Part shown: positions 1 through 7,686 of the stretch, in pieces
How positions within the stretch are numbered: position 1 is the first letter of the stretch
Layout: every line of letters starts with the position of its first letter
The notes under the pieces: model-generated
Databases searched by the model: none
Seen by the model: only the letters and a program-made list of their open reading frames with translations
What the model was told of the DNA's origin: nothing
Program-made: the position numbers and the translations under genes
Source of the DNA: CAZOKO01 sp964580455
GTDB lineage: Bacteria; Desulfobacterota; WTBG01
Reading direction: 5' to 3'
Assembly (NCBI GenBank): GCA_964580455.1
Contig: CAZOKO010000026.1
Location: forward strand, 1-28,223
Length of the DNA: 28,223 nucleotides

Positions 1-95
1 TTTATAAATAAATAAAGATAAACGCATGTCAAGTTGCGAATCCCGCGTTAAAAAGTTGTTTTATAAATAGTTTGTTGCGGGTATCTGTGTTCACT

Positions 96-192
96 CCGTT
101 AGAAATAGGAAACCTTTTGAACGGTTTTTAAATAATGTACAGTTATTAAATGTTTGTAAGGCGTTTTCGTAAATTATCAGTATTTCTAACGG
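96..192. repeat. 12-bp inverted repeat upstream of the redox operon
   Basis: CCGTTAGAAATA at 96-107 is matched by its exact reverse complement TATTTCTAACGG at 181-192, with an AT-rich 73-nt spacer. The pair lies in the 235-bp stretch before the first gene, which holds no gene I can support. The flanking words GTTCACTCCG and ATCAGTATTTCT recur in the same order at 16254-16400, so this may be one copy of a dispersed repeat rather than an operator. I see no convincing -35/-10 pair for the downstream operon. Confidence 0.5.
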
Positions 193-235
193 GGTAAATC
201 TGCGTCTCAAGTTCTAATTTCACAAAGGAGGTATT

Positions 236-1171
236 ATGGAAAATTACAAACTATCGGATGACGCAAAAGTCTTTTTAGAAAAACTATTACAATTCTGGCC
301 AGGAATGGTTAGACCTTCTTGGCGCAAGAAGATTGAAAGGAGTGTTCACTTTCATTCATTGCTGGCCAATCAAAAGGAGGTGTCTCTCGAACTGGTGATA
401 GAAGCAGTTAAAGAAATTGTTCCTCCTTCTTTTGAACCTCTTCTGCTTCGATTAACGGATCCTCAAGCCTTAAAAGATATCGTTAGCTTGCAGGAGAGTG
501 TGGATGAGTCACATCCTGGCATAGCCATTAGGTGTTGGGATAAGCCATCGCAACTGTCTAAATATAACGGTACTAAAGATCCCTCATCCATGAAGATTGT
601 TGCAATCTCTGCCAGTTCTAGAAAAGGAGGGAATACTACCCGTATTGTGGAAGAGGTGCTGGCAGGAGCTGAGAAAGCAGGTGCTAAAACAGAGCTTTTC
701 CCTTTAGATTCTTTAACGATTTCCCCCTGTACAGGCTGTTTATCCTGTCATAAAAAAAACCTTTCCACCTTTTGTGTAATCAAAGATGACATGAATCAAC
801 TCTACCAGAGAATATTGGACTCAGATGGACTCATTTATGGTTTTCCCATTTTTACCAGTCGTGAATCAGCTCTTTCTGCTGCTTTCCTGGATAGAATGAG
901 TGCCCTTCGAAGTCCTTTGCATATTTCCAAACTGAAAGAGATGAAACCTGGAGTACTGGTTTCAACCTGGGGATGGCCAAGCTCTGATTCTTACGATCAT
1001 GTTGTTGAATTCGTGGCCATGGTTCTTTCTATGTTCAAAATAGATACTGTAGAGGTTGTTACTGGATCTGGGTTCTGGGGTGCCTATCACAAAGGAAAAA
1101 TTGATCAGCTAGCCAAAGATGGGTTGCGTGAAGCTTTTGCAGCGGGGCAAAGGCTGGTTTCTAGCGGATAG
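236..1171 (+). CDS. Iron-sulfur flavoprotein (flavodoxin fold) with an extra N-terminal domain
   Basis: This is probably a cytoplasmic FMN- and 4Fe-4S-binding electron-transfer protein. Residues 119-311 form a flavodoxin-like NADPH-dependent FMN reductase domain, opening with a beta-strand and the phosphate loop SASSRKGGNT (125-134). The cysteines C165, C168, C171 and C180 match the compact cluster motif of iron-sulfur flavoproteins. Residues 1-115 are not part of that fold; they look helical, carry a PGMVRPSWRKKIE stretch, and vaguely recall the small helical tail of light-independent protochlorophyllide reductase subunits, which is a weak guess. The ATG follows a perfect AAAGGAGG at good spacing. 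A ferredoxin gene follows after 52 bases, suggesting an electron partner. The physiological substrate is unknown. Confidence 0.85.
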   Translation: MENYKLSDDAKVFLEKLLQFWPGMVRPSWRKKIERSVHFHSLLANQKEVSLELVIEAVKEIVPPSFEPLLLRLTDPQALKDIVSLQESVDESHPGIAIRCWDKPSQLSKYNGTKDPSSMKIVAISASSRKGGNTTRIVEEVLAGAEKAGAKTELFPLDSLTISPCTGCLSCHKKNLSTFCVIKDDMNQLYQRILDSDGLIYGFPIFTSRESALSAAFLDRMSALRSPLHISKLKEMKPGVLVSTWGWPSSDSYDHVVEFVAMVLSMFKIDTVEVVTGSGFWGAYHKGKIDQLAKDGLREAFAAGQRLVSSG

Positions 1172-1223
1172 AATGTGAACATGTTATATTGTCTATTGCT
1201 TAAAAGTAGGAGAAAGCGGAGTT

Positions 1224-1460
1224 GTGATTGAACATCAGATTGATCAAGAAAGTTGCGATGGTTGTGGGAAATGTGCGGAAATCTGCAACCTGGGATTATG
1301 GGAAGTGGTTGAGATAGAAATGGGGAGAAAAATAGCCCGTGTTGTCGATGAAGCTTCAAGGGTTTGTCATTTTTGTTTCTTCTGTAAAGACATTTGTCCG
1401 AAAAATGCTGTTACCATAATCTCCGAAGAAGATGACATACTGGGAAGAATTATGGGGTAA
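1224..1460 (+). CDS. 2[4Fe-4S] ferredoxin
   Basis: A 78-residue low-potential electron carrier. Two clusters of cysteines are visible: C11, C14, C17, C21 and C48, C51, C54, C58, the second ending in the usual CP pair (CKDICPK). About 26 residues separate the two halves, longer than in clostridial ferredoxins and more like ferredoxin subunits of oxidoreductase complexes. The start is GTG, supported by AGGAG about 11 bases upstream. It sits between the flavoprotein and the secreted DUF6599-type gene and is probably cotranscribed with both, so it may pass electrons to or from the flavoprotein. The partner assignment is inferred from position only. Confidence 0.9.
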   Translation: MIEHQIDQESCDGCGKCAEICNLGLWEVVEIEMGRKIARVVDEASRVCHFCFFCKDICPKNAVTIISEEDDILGRIMG

Positions 1461-1486
1461 GAGAATATCAGTAGAAGGAAAATGTG

Positions 1487-2434
1487 ATGACTGGAACACT
1501 TAAGATGAAGTGGTTTTTTGCTTTGTTATCAGTTGCCATTGTGTTCTCCTTAAATGCTGTCTATGCAGAAGGGCAGGGTGGATCTTCCTCAATTGATAGA
1601 GAGAATTTCCCAAGTCAGGAACTTGTTGGCTTATTTCAAAAAGGGGATCAATTCTTCGGTTTTAAAAAAGTCGAAGGACCGAACTATTATGGTCCTGATA
1701 AACTCTTTGATTATATCAACGGTGGCGCAGAGCTTTTCCTCGCTTATGGATTTTTAGAGCTTTTAGTCGTGGAGTTTACCAGAGGACAGGATCAGGCTAA
1801 TAGAGTTACTCTGGAGATTTATAATATGGGGACACTTGAGAATGCCTTTGGGATTTTTAAGACTGAAGCGGGAGATGAAGTCTGTCAATTACCAGGGGGA
1901 GCAGAGGGAAGAATGGGGGATGGACTCCTTCAATTTTATAAAGGGAAATTTTATGTAAAAGTTTTTCTCCCTCCGAAATCTGAAGCTTATCCCAGAGCCG
2001 TGAAGGAAATTGCCAAGGCTGTAGAAACGAGGATAAAGGGAGATTTCTCTCACCCACCTTTCTTTAATCTTTTCCCCATGAAAAATCTGGTTAAAGGCAG
2101 TGAGAACTATACAAGCAAGGATTTTCTAGGGCAGCCTTTCTTTAAGGGCATTGCCTCCGCTCAATTCAAGCAGGGGGGGAAGGTCTATACTGTCTTTATT
2201 TCAATCAAGCCGGATAGAGAAGAAGCAGAAAATGGTTTGCAAAAATATAGAAAATATTTAATAAACGAAAAAGCTTATCGAGATGAGTTGAAAGGTGACA
2301 TGAGAGGTTTTATTGGTAATGATCCGTACTATGGGTTTTGCAGTATATCTGTAATTAGAGGGAGAATTGTTGGTGTTTTGGGTAACCTGAAAGATGCCAT
2401 ATCTGTTTTAAAAATTATTAAGGAGGGTAAATGA
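1487..2434 (+). CDS. Secreted DUF6599-type protein
   Basis: A protein of about 315 residues of unknown biochemical function. It begins with a Sec signal peptide (positive start, hydrophobic FFALLSVAIVFSL, small residues before the likely cut after VYA), so it should act outside the cytoplasm. The mature part contains YINGGAELFLAYGF and NAFGIF, which I recall as hallmarks of the DUF6599 family. The ATG at 1487 is preferred over the in-frame GTG at 1484 because AAGGA at 1475-1479 then sits at proper spacing. The stop overlaps the next start as ATGA (2431-2434), implying coupling to the exported aldo/keto reductase; the two products probably meet in the periplasm. Confidence 0.75.
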   Translation: MTGTLKMKWFFALLSVAIVFSLNAVYAEGQGGSSSIDRENFPSQELVGLFQKGDQFFGFKKVEGPNYYGPDKLFDYINGGAELFLAYGFLELLVVEFTRGQDQANRVTLEIYNMGTLENAFGIFKTEAGDEVCQLPGGAEGRMGDGLLQFYKGKFYVKVFLPPKSEAYPRAVKEIAKAVETRIKGDFSHPPFFNLFPMKNLVKGSENYTSKDFLGQPFFKGIASAQFKQGGKVYTVFISIKPDREEAENGLQKYRKYLINEKAYRDELKGDMRGFIGNDPYYGFCSISVIRGRIVGVLGNLKDAISVLKIIKEGK

Positions 2435-3627
2435 TGAGAAATAAGTCTTATTACACTCGCAGGGAATTTATCAAAAAATCAGCAAGAGGATTAGCTGTTG
2501 GAGGAGTTGCTCCTTTTCTTAATCAAGCATCTTTAATGTCGCTTTCAAAAAAGAATGATGTGGTAACTTATCGAACGCTAGGACGTACAGGTCTTAAGGT
2601 TACTATGGTCAGTTTTGGAGTGATGCGGGCTGATAATCCCGGCTTGATCTCCAAAGCCATCCACATGGGAATTAACCATTTCGATACGGCAAACGCTTAC
2701 CAGAAGGGTAATAATGAGAAGATGCTGGGAGAAGTGATTAAAAAGGAAGGTTGCAGGGATAGATTAATTATTGCTACCAAGGTAGCACTACCCCGAGATA
2801 GAAAGAAGGGCCAATTTACAGCCGATGCTACTAAGGGTAATTTTATAAAAATGTTTGAAGAAGGATTAAAGCGTCTTCAGATGGATTATGTAGATATTTT
2901 ATATGTGCATAATCTCATGTCTCCTCAGATGGTTTTTCATGTGCCTGCTCTTGAGGCACTGACTCAACTAAAAAAAGAGGGGAAAGTGAGATATACTGGA
3001 ATTTCAACGCACCAGAAAGAGGCAGAGATTATTCAAGAAGCACTAAAAAGGGATTTTTATGATGTAATCCTTACCGCTTACAATTTCAAAAAGGAAAACA
3101 GGGATGCTATTAAGAAATCTATTGCATCTGCATGCAAGAAAGGGATTGGTATCGTTGCTATGAAAACCCAGGTAGGGGGATATGATGTATCATCGCTGGG
3201 TATCAGTCCCTTCCAGGCTTGCCTTAAATGGGTGCTTAATGATAGCCATGTCGCTTGTGCCATACCCGGTATGACCAACTTTAATCAGCTCGAGGAAAAT
3301 TTTTCAGTAATGAAACAGTGTTCCCTCTCTCCAAAAGAAATGAAACAACTGAGCTCTTATTCGGAATTTTTAAATGGGCACTATTGTCACGGTTGTCAGG
3401 AATGTATTGAGAGCTGTCCTTCCCATCTGGATATTCCGGAGTACATGAGGTCATATATGTATCATGCAGGGTATAAAGAAAATGATCTTGCTCTGGGTCT
3501 TATGGAAGAAGTAGCACGTTATTCTCCATTGGATGTATGTGAATCCTGTGAATCTTGTGTGGCACGATGTCCTAATGGGATAGATATTGAGAGAAGAATA
3601 GCAAGGCTCCGTTTGTTACAGGCATGA
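2431..3627 (+). CDS. Tat-exported aldo/keto reductase with C-terminal ferredoxin domain
   Basis: A 398-residue oxidoreductase. The N-terminus holds a twin-arginine signal (TRREFIKKSARG, residues 9-20) followed by a hydrophobic stretch, pointing to export of a folded, cofactor-loaded protein. Residues 44-310 are an aldo/keto reductase barrel with the family tetrad at D85, Y90, K117 and H160. The C-terminus carries two 4Fe-4S motifs: C319, C322, C325, C329 and C370, C373, C376, C380. AGGAGGG precedes the start, which overlaps the upstream stop. Barrel plus ferredoxin tail is a known architecture in anaerobes. Export is less common for an NAD(P)H-type enzyme and raises the question of its electron donor outside the cytoplasm. 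The substrate is unknown. Confidence 0.9.
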   Translation: MMRNKSYYTRREFIKKSARGLAVGGVAPFLNQASLMSLSKKNDVVTYRTLGRTGLKVTMVSFGVMRADNPGLISKAIHMGINHFDTANAYQKGNNEKMLGEVIKKEGCRDRLIIATKVALPRDRKKGQFTADATKGNFIKMFEEGLKRLQMDYVDILYVHNLMSPQMVFHVPALEALTQLKKEGKVRYTGISTHQKEAEIIQEALKRDFYDVILTAYNFKKENRDAIKKSIASACKKGIGIVAMKTQVGGYDVSSLGISPFQACLKWVLNDSHVACAIPGMTNFNQLEENFSVMKQCSLSPKEMKQLSSYSEFLNGHYCHGCQECIESCPSHLDIPEYMRSYMYHAGYKENDLALGLMEEVARYSPLDVCESCESCVARCPNGIDIERRIARLRLLQA

Positions 3628-3654
3628 TAATTTCGAATGTATAAGGGCATAACC

Positions 3655-3876
3655 ATGAAACAAATTATAAAGGATTTTGTCTCTGGTCTTTTGTTATCGG
3701 TTGTTCTGCTTGTTATTGTTGTATTGCTCCTGATTACTTCTGCTATAGCGGCTTTTACGCTTAAACTCATGACGATTCTTTTAATCCCTTTTGTCGTCAT
3801 TGCCCTCTTTTTTATTACCTTCTGGTTTGTCGGGTTTATCTACAGAACGATTATAGGAAGTAAGGGGAAATCATGA
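3655..3876 (+). CDS. Small membrane protein with two predicted helices
   Basis: About 73 residues, nearly all hydrophobic: one helix at roughly residues 11-35 and a second at 40-63, then a short basic tail (RTIIGSKGKS). I do not recognise a family. An upstream in-frame ATG at 3637 lacks a ribosome site, while AAGGG at 3643-3647 sits seven bases before the ATG at 3655, so I chose the latter. It lies 27 bases after the aldo/keto reductase on the same strand and is probably the last clear gene of the redox operon. It could anchor or link the exported partners at the inner membrane, but this is inferred from position only. Confidence 0.6.
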   Translation: MKQIIKDFVSGLLLSVVLLVIVVLLLITSAIAAFTLKLMTILLIPFVVIALFFITFWFVGFIYRTIIGSKGKS

Positions 3877-4035
3877 TACCACCTTATTTTGAAAAAAGAT
3901 GGAGAGGGAGAAGATGAGGTGATTCAAGAAGAGCAGGAGAAGGTAATAATCAAAGAGAAAAAGAGAAGGGACAAGCTTCTAACTAGAGTTTTTTTTAACT
4001 TTGTTGGTCAGAGAACTATCTTGGTGGTATTGTGA
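3873..4035 (+). other. Possible coupled short ORF with a frameshift
   Basis: An ATG at 3873 overlaps the preceding stop as ATGA and has a good AAGGGG site, but it runs only 14 codons (MIPPYFEKRWRGRR) to a TGA at 3915. The +1 frame then stays open to 4033 and reads a charged helix followed by LLTRVFFNFVGQRTILVVL. Together they look like one cytoplasmic or membrane-anchored peptide of about 54 residues split by a frameshift. Alternatives: an independent peptide starting at GTG 3919, or chance. Not recognised as any family. Confidence 0.3.
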
Positions 4036-4044
4036 CAGAGGAGT

Positions 4045-4248
4045 TTAACTGTCAGAATTAAGGGTTTCTTTTGTTATTATCTTCCCTGCAGCTACTTCTC
4101 TAAGAGCGTTTACTACTTTTTCATTTTTGGTATTAACCAGTGATTTTGATCCTTTATCAAATTGCCTTACTCTTTCTGCTGTAAGAATAACTAAAGCAAA
4201 TCTATTATCCAACTTTTCCAAGCAGTCTTCAACAGTAATCCTTGCCAT
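4045..4248 (-). CDS. rpoZ: RNA polymerase omega subunit
   Basis: A 67-residue protein beginning MARITVEDCLEKLDNRFALV, the typical omega start, with the family pattern of basic residues after the VLTAERVRQ-like helix and the conserved KNEKVVNALREVAAGKI segment. Omega binds the beta-prime subunit and helps assemble and stabilise RNA polymerase. I reject a 97-residue extension of this frame because homology starts at MARI; a run of G lies about ten bases before that ATG. Guanylate kinase, a frequent neighbour of rpoZ, is absent; the gene stands alone and diverges from ftsK across a 200-bp AT-rich promoter region. Confidence 0.93.
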   Translation of the reverse strand: MARITVEDCLEKLDNRFALVILTAERVRQFDKGSKSLVNTKNEKVVNALREVAAGKIITKETLNSDS

Positions 4249-4379
4249 TTTTAAATAACCCCCATTGTTTGTACTATGGTGATAAATGATATACAAGAAC
4301 TTTATATAATATGATAATAATCTGAAAAAAGCAAACAAAATAAACTATGTTTCTTTAGCATCCTCACTGTACTTAAGGG

Positions 4380-4408
4380 TTGACTTAGATGTTTATATAA
4401 AGTAAAAT
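4380..4408 (+). promoter_or_regulatory. Sigma70-type promoter for ftsK
   Basis: TTGACT at 4380-4385 and TAAAAT at 4403-4408 are separated by exactly 17 bases. Transcription would start near 4415, giving a leader of about 36 bases before the ftsK start. Seen by eye; untested. Confidence 0.6.
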
Positions 4409-4450
4409 TCCAATAAATTTAGGATGTTATCAATCGTAACTTGTTAAATA

Positions 4451-6742
4451 GTGGATAGTATGGCTCCTTCAAATAGAAGAGAAATATTGATAAGGGAGAT
4501 TGTGGCCATAAGCTGTTTTACCCTTGCTGTTTTTATCGGGTGTTGTCTCATTTCCTACAACCCTTCAGATCCTTCCTTTAATACTGTGTCTTCTTTAAAA
4601 GTTGAGGAGGTTACTAACTGGGGAGGTATGGTTGGATCTTATCTGGCAGACGTCCTGTTTCAATTAATCGGGTTGAGTGCCTTTATAGTTCCCATAACCC
4701 TGATATGGATTTCTCTTAAGTTCTTTCTTCTCTCAGGGATTAAGGTTAGATATTTTGTTTTATCAAGCTATCTCTTTTTTATCATTTCTCTCGCGGGCAT
4801 ATTCAGCCTGATATGGATAGAACCAAAAATAAGGATGGCATCCTTTAGTTATGAACTCAGTGGAGGTGGAGTTGTTGGCAGTCAGTTGGCTTTTCTGTCT
4901 ATTAAATATCTCAATCGTTTGGGCAGCTATATCCTGTTTTTCCTGGTAGGAATTGTATCTTTAATTCTGGTTACGAACCTTTCACTGCTCAAACTGGCTC
5001 AGAGTTTTAAAAAGCTCTTCTCCTGGCTTTTGAAAGGTTTTGTTCTTTTGGGTTTACTATTGCTAAAGCTGACTGAGAAAATAAAGAAGCTGTATCATTA
5101 TTCCCTGGGTTTAGCCGTAGCGGCAGGAGGTTTATACTCCGGGTGGAAGATGAAGAGAATGCTGGCAAGTAAAGATAAACAGTCTCCTCTTGTACCACAT
5201 CCTTTATCACAGGCTAAGAAAAGTGGTGAGAGAGCTCGTAAGAAAATGTCTTCTGACAAACTTGAAGATGAAAAAGAATACTCTGGCTCACCTGCAGAAC
5301 ACAGGGTTGCCCCTTTATCTCTTCTGGACAACTTTTCCCAGAAGGTGACTAAAGCAGATAAGGAGGCTCTGAAGGAAAAATCTAAAGTCCTGGAAAATAA
5401 ACTGGCAGATTTTGGTGTGCAGGGGCGGGTAGTTGATGTCCATCCTGGCCCGGTGATAACCAGGTATGAATTTGAACCAGCCTCTGGAGTGAGAATCAGT
5501 AAGATATTGGGTTTAGCTGATGATCTTGCTCTGGCACTTAAGGCTCTTGGTGTTCGTATCTTGGCGCCGGTTCCTGGTAAAGCTGTTGTGGGTATTGAAA
5601 TACCCAACGCAGTTAGAGAAACTGTTTATTTTAGAGAGATAGTAAGCAGAGAAGAGTTTTTAAATTCTAAATCAAGATTGACACTTGCCCTTGGAAAAAA
5701 TATTGCTGGGAAACCTGTAATTACTGACCTTGCCAAGATGCCGCATCTTCTAATAGCCGGTTCGACAGGTTCAGGGAAAAGTGTGCTTATTAATGCCATG
5801 ATTTGCAGTATTCTCTATAAATCTGCCCCTTCTGAGGTTAGGATGTTGTTGATTGATCCCAAGAGATTGGAACTCTCCTTCTATGAAGACATCCCTCATT
5901 TATTACATCCGGTGGTGACTGATCCAAAGGAAGCTTCTCTGGCTCTTATGTGGGCAGTAGGTGAAATGGAGAGAAGATATAAAATGTTAGCAGATAAAGG
6001 AGTAAGGGATATTGATAGTTATAACCAGCAAATCGATGCCAGGTTAAAAACTTTAAAAGGGGATGATAAAGGGAGGGATGAGGAAACTTCTTCTGATTAC
6101 GAAAAACTGCCATATATTTTGGTGGTAATTGATGAATTGGCTGATTTGATGATGGTTTCTTCTCGTGAGGTTGAGATCTCTATAGCCAGGATAGCCCAGA
6201 TGGCAAGGGCGGCTGGTATCCATCTCCTGGTGGCTACCCAGAGGCCTTCAGTAGATGTTTTAACAGGAACAATAAAGGTGAATTTTTCTGCTCGCATCTC
6301 TTTTCAGGTTTCTTCTAAAGTTGACTCTCGCACCATTTTAGATTGTCCCGGTGCTGACAGGCTACTCGGCATGGGTGATATGCTATTTCTCCCACCTGGG
6401 ACTTCTAAACTGCTGAGAGTCCATGGAACATATCTTTCTGAGTCAGAGATTAGACGCATTACTGATTTCTTAAGGAAGCAAGGCAGTCCAGAATATGATC
6501 AGAATATCCTGGAACCGAGAGAGGAAAGTGTTATCAATAAAGACGATGATTATGATGAGAGATATGATGATGCTGTGGCTCTGGTATCTCAGACTCGAAT
6601 AGCTTCCATCTCCATGATTCAGAGGAGACTGAGGATAGGTTACAACAGAGCAGCTAGAATTGTTGAACGGATGGAAAAAGAGAGAGTCGTCGGTCCGAGT
6701 GATGGGGCGAAACCCAGGGAAGTGTTAGTAAAGAGGCTATAG
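4451..6742 (+). CDS. ftsK: DNA translocase FtsK/SpoIIIE
   Basis: A septum-anchored ATP-driven DNA pump that clears and aligns chromosome ends during division. About four to five membrane segments lie in residues 17-205, followed by a short charged linker (about 240-300) much shorter than in E. coli. The motor follows: alpha/beta part from about 300, Walker A GSTGSGKS at 437-444, Walker B ILVVIDELAD near 556-564, and the VATQRPSVDVLTG motif after it. The C-terminal gamma winged helix (706-763) reads DNA polarity sequences. The GTG at 4451 and an ATG at 4460 are both possible starts; neither has a strong ribosome site. At 763 residues it is a normal length for a short-linker FtsK. Confidence 0.96.
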   Translation: MDSMAPSNRREILIREIVAISCFTLAVFIGCCLISYNPSDPSFNTVSSLKVEEVTNWGGMVGSYLADVLFQLIGLSAFIVPITLIWISLKFFLLSGIKVRYFVLSSYLFFIISLAGIFSLIWIEPKIRMASFSYELSGGGVVGSQLAFLSIKYLNRLGSYILFFLVGIVSLILVTNLSLLKLAQSFKKLFSWLLKGFVLLGLLLLKLTEKIKKLYHYSLGLAVAAGGLYSGWKMKRMLASKDKQSPLVPHPLSQAKKSGERARKKMSSDKLEDEKEYSGSPAEHRVAPLSLLDNFSQKVTKADKEALKEKSKVLENKLADFGVQGRVVDVHPGPVITRYEFEPASGVRISKILGLADDLALALKALGVRILAPVPGKAVVGIEIPNAVRETVYFREIVSREEFLNSKSRLTLALGKNIAGKPVITDLAKMPHLLIAGSTGSGKSVLINAMICSILYKSAPSEVRMLLIDPKRLELSFYEDIPHLLHPVVTDPKEASLALMWAVGEMERRYKMLADKGVRDIDSYNQQIDARLKTLKGDDKGRDEETSSDYEKLPYILVVIDELADLMMVSSREVEISIARIAQMARAAGIHLLVATQRPSVDVLTGTIKVNFSARISFQVSSKVDSRTILDCPGADRLLGMGDMLFLPPGTSKLLRVHGTYLSESEIRRITDFLRKQGSPEYDQNILEPREESVINKDDDYDERYDDAVALVSQTRIASISMIQRRLRIGYNRAARIVERMEKERVVGPSDGAKPREVLVKRL

Positions 6743-6820
6743 AATAGCACATTTTAAAACCCGAATCTGGTTATCCACAAAGCTACAGTTGAATGCTTGG
6801 ATAAAAATTAGTGAAAAGAC

Positions 6821-6910
6821 TGGATTCCTGCTTGCACAGGAATGACATGTTTCTCTAAGTCTGTTCTGTCCTTGTTTGTCATCCCCACGAAAGTGGGGAT
6901 CCAGGGGATT
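6821..6910. repeat. Paired REP-like palindromes in opposite orientation
   Basis: Two hairpins sit head to head. The left has stem ATTCCTG (6824-6830) with CAGGAAT (6837-6843) and loop CTTGCA. The right has stem ATCCCCAC (6881-6888) with GTGGGGAT (6893-6900) and a GAAA tetraloop. Each is flanked by TGTCAT on one side and TCCA on the other in inverted order, so they read as two units of one repeat family arranged as in bacterial interspersed mosaic elements. They lie between the ftsK stop and the lolA start and could also end ftsK transcription or shield mRNA. Confidence 0.75.
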
Positions 6911-6967
6911 GGAGTATTCTAGATAACCATTAATCCAATTTTTTAGTAAATTTAAGGTATTTCTAAA

Positions 6968-7651
6968 ATGAAGACTATAGCTTTTAAGCTTATTGTTGTT
7001 TTGTTCCTCTCAAGCTTTCTATCCAGATTTTCTTACGGGGATTCTCTGGATTATATTATTTCAAACATTCAGCAATCCTATGATGCTATCAATGGTTTTG
7101 AGGCTCGCTTTGTTCAAGAATCCAGGGTAAAATCGTGGAGTGCTGCACAGGTGCAAAAAGCAGAGGGTATAGTCTATTTTAAAAAGGAAGGAAAAATGTG
7201 CTGGGATTATCAGAAGCCGAATCCACAGCAAATTATAAGCAACGGAAAGAAATTGTGGTTTTATGAACCGGAGGATAGGCAGGTTACCGTTAGCAAAGTT
7301 AGTACAGGTTTGCAATCACAGATTTCTGCTGATCTTCTCAATGGGAAAGCAAATCTTAAGCGAGATTTTAGGGTTGAATTGATTAATTCACAGGAAAAGG
7401 AGGATAAGGAAAGGATTATACTGGGGTTGACTCCCAAAACACCTCAGTCAAACTTAAATAGAGTGATTCTTAAGATTGATGAAAATACTTTCCAGATTTA
7501 TCAAACTGAGGTTTATGACCTTTTTGATAATTTTACCCGTATTACATTTTCCCAAATGAAGATTAATATAAACCTTCCTGACTCATTGTTCGTTTTTACT
7601 CCTCCTAAAGGGGTTGAGATCTTAACCCCACCTTCAATTTCTTTGCCCTAA
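6968..7651 (+). CDS. lolA: Outer-membrane lipoprotein carrier LolA
   Basis: A periplasmic chaperone that takes lipoproteins from the LolCDE exporter to the outer membrane. The first 24 residues are a Sec signal peptide ending near FSYG. The mature protein shows the family pattern: a start like SIQQSYDAINGFEARFVQ, then GIVYFKKEGKMCWDY, then QQIISNGKKLWFYEPEDRQV, and a late NLNRVILKID strand. The 227-residue length is normal. It sits 35 bases before mfd on the same strand. Its presence is strong evidence for a diderm cell. No good promoter is visible; expression may read through from ftsK past the palindromes. Confidence 0.9.
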   Translation: MKTIAFKLIVVLFLSSFLSRFSYGDSLDYIISNIQQSYDAINGFEARFVQESRVKSWSAAQVQKAEGIVYFKKEGKMCWDYQKPNPQQIISNGKKLWFYEPEDRQVTVSKVSTGLQSQISADLLNGKANLKRDFRVELINSQEKEDKERIILGLTPKTPQSNLNRVILKIDENTFQIYQTEVYDLFDNFTRITFSQMKININLPDSLFVFTPPKGVEILTPPSISLP

Positions 7652-7686
7652 CATAGAGATAGGAGAAATAGCTAGGATAGATAATC

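Noticed and set aside
4249..4338. N-terminal extension of rpoZ
   Set aside because: Residues before MARI are an AT-rich translated promoter region without family similarity.
5098..5607. 169-codon minus-strand frame inside ftsK
   Set aside because: Entirely antisense to a clear FtsK coding region, with low-complexity Ser/Pro composition typical of antisense frames.
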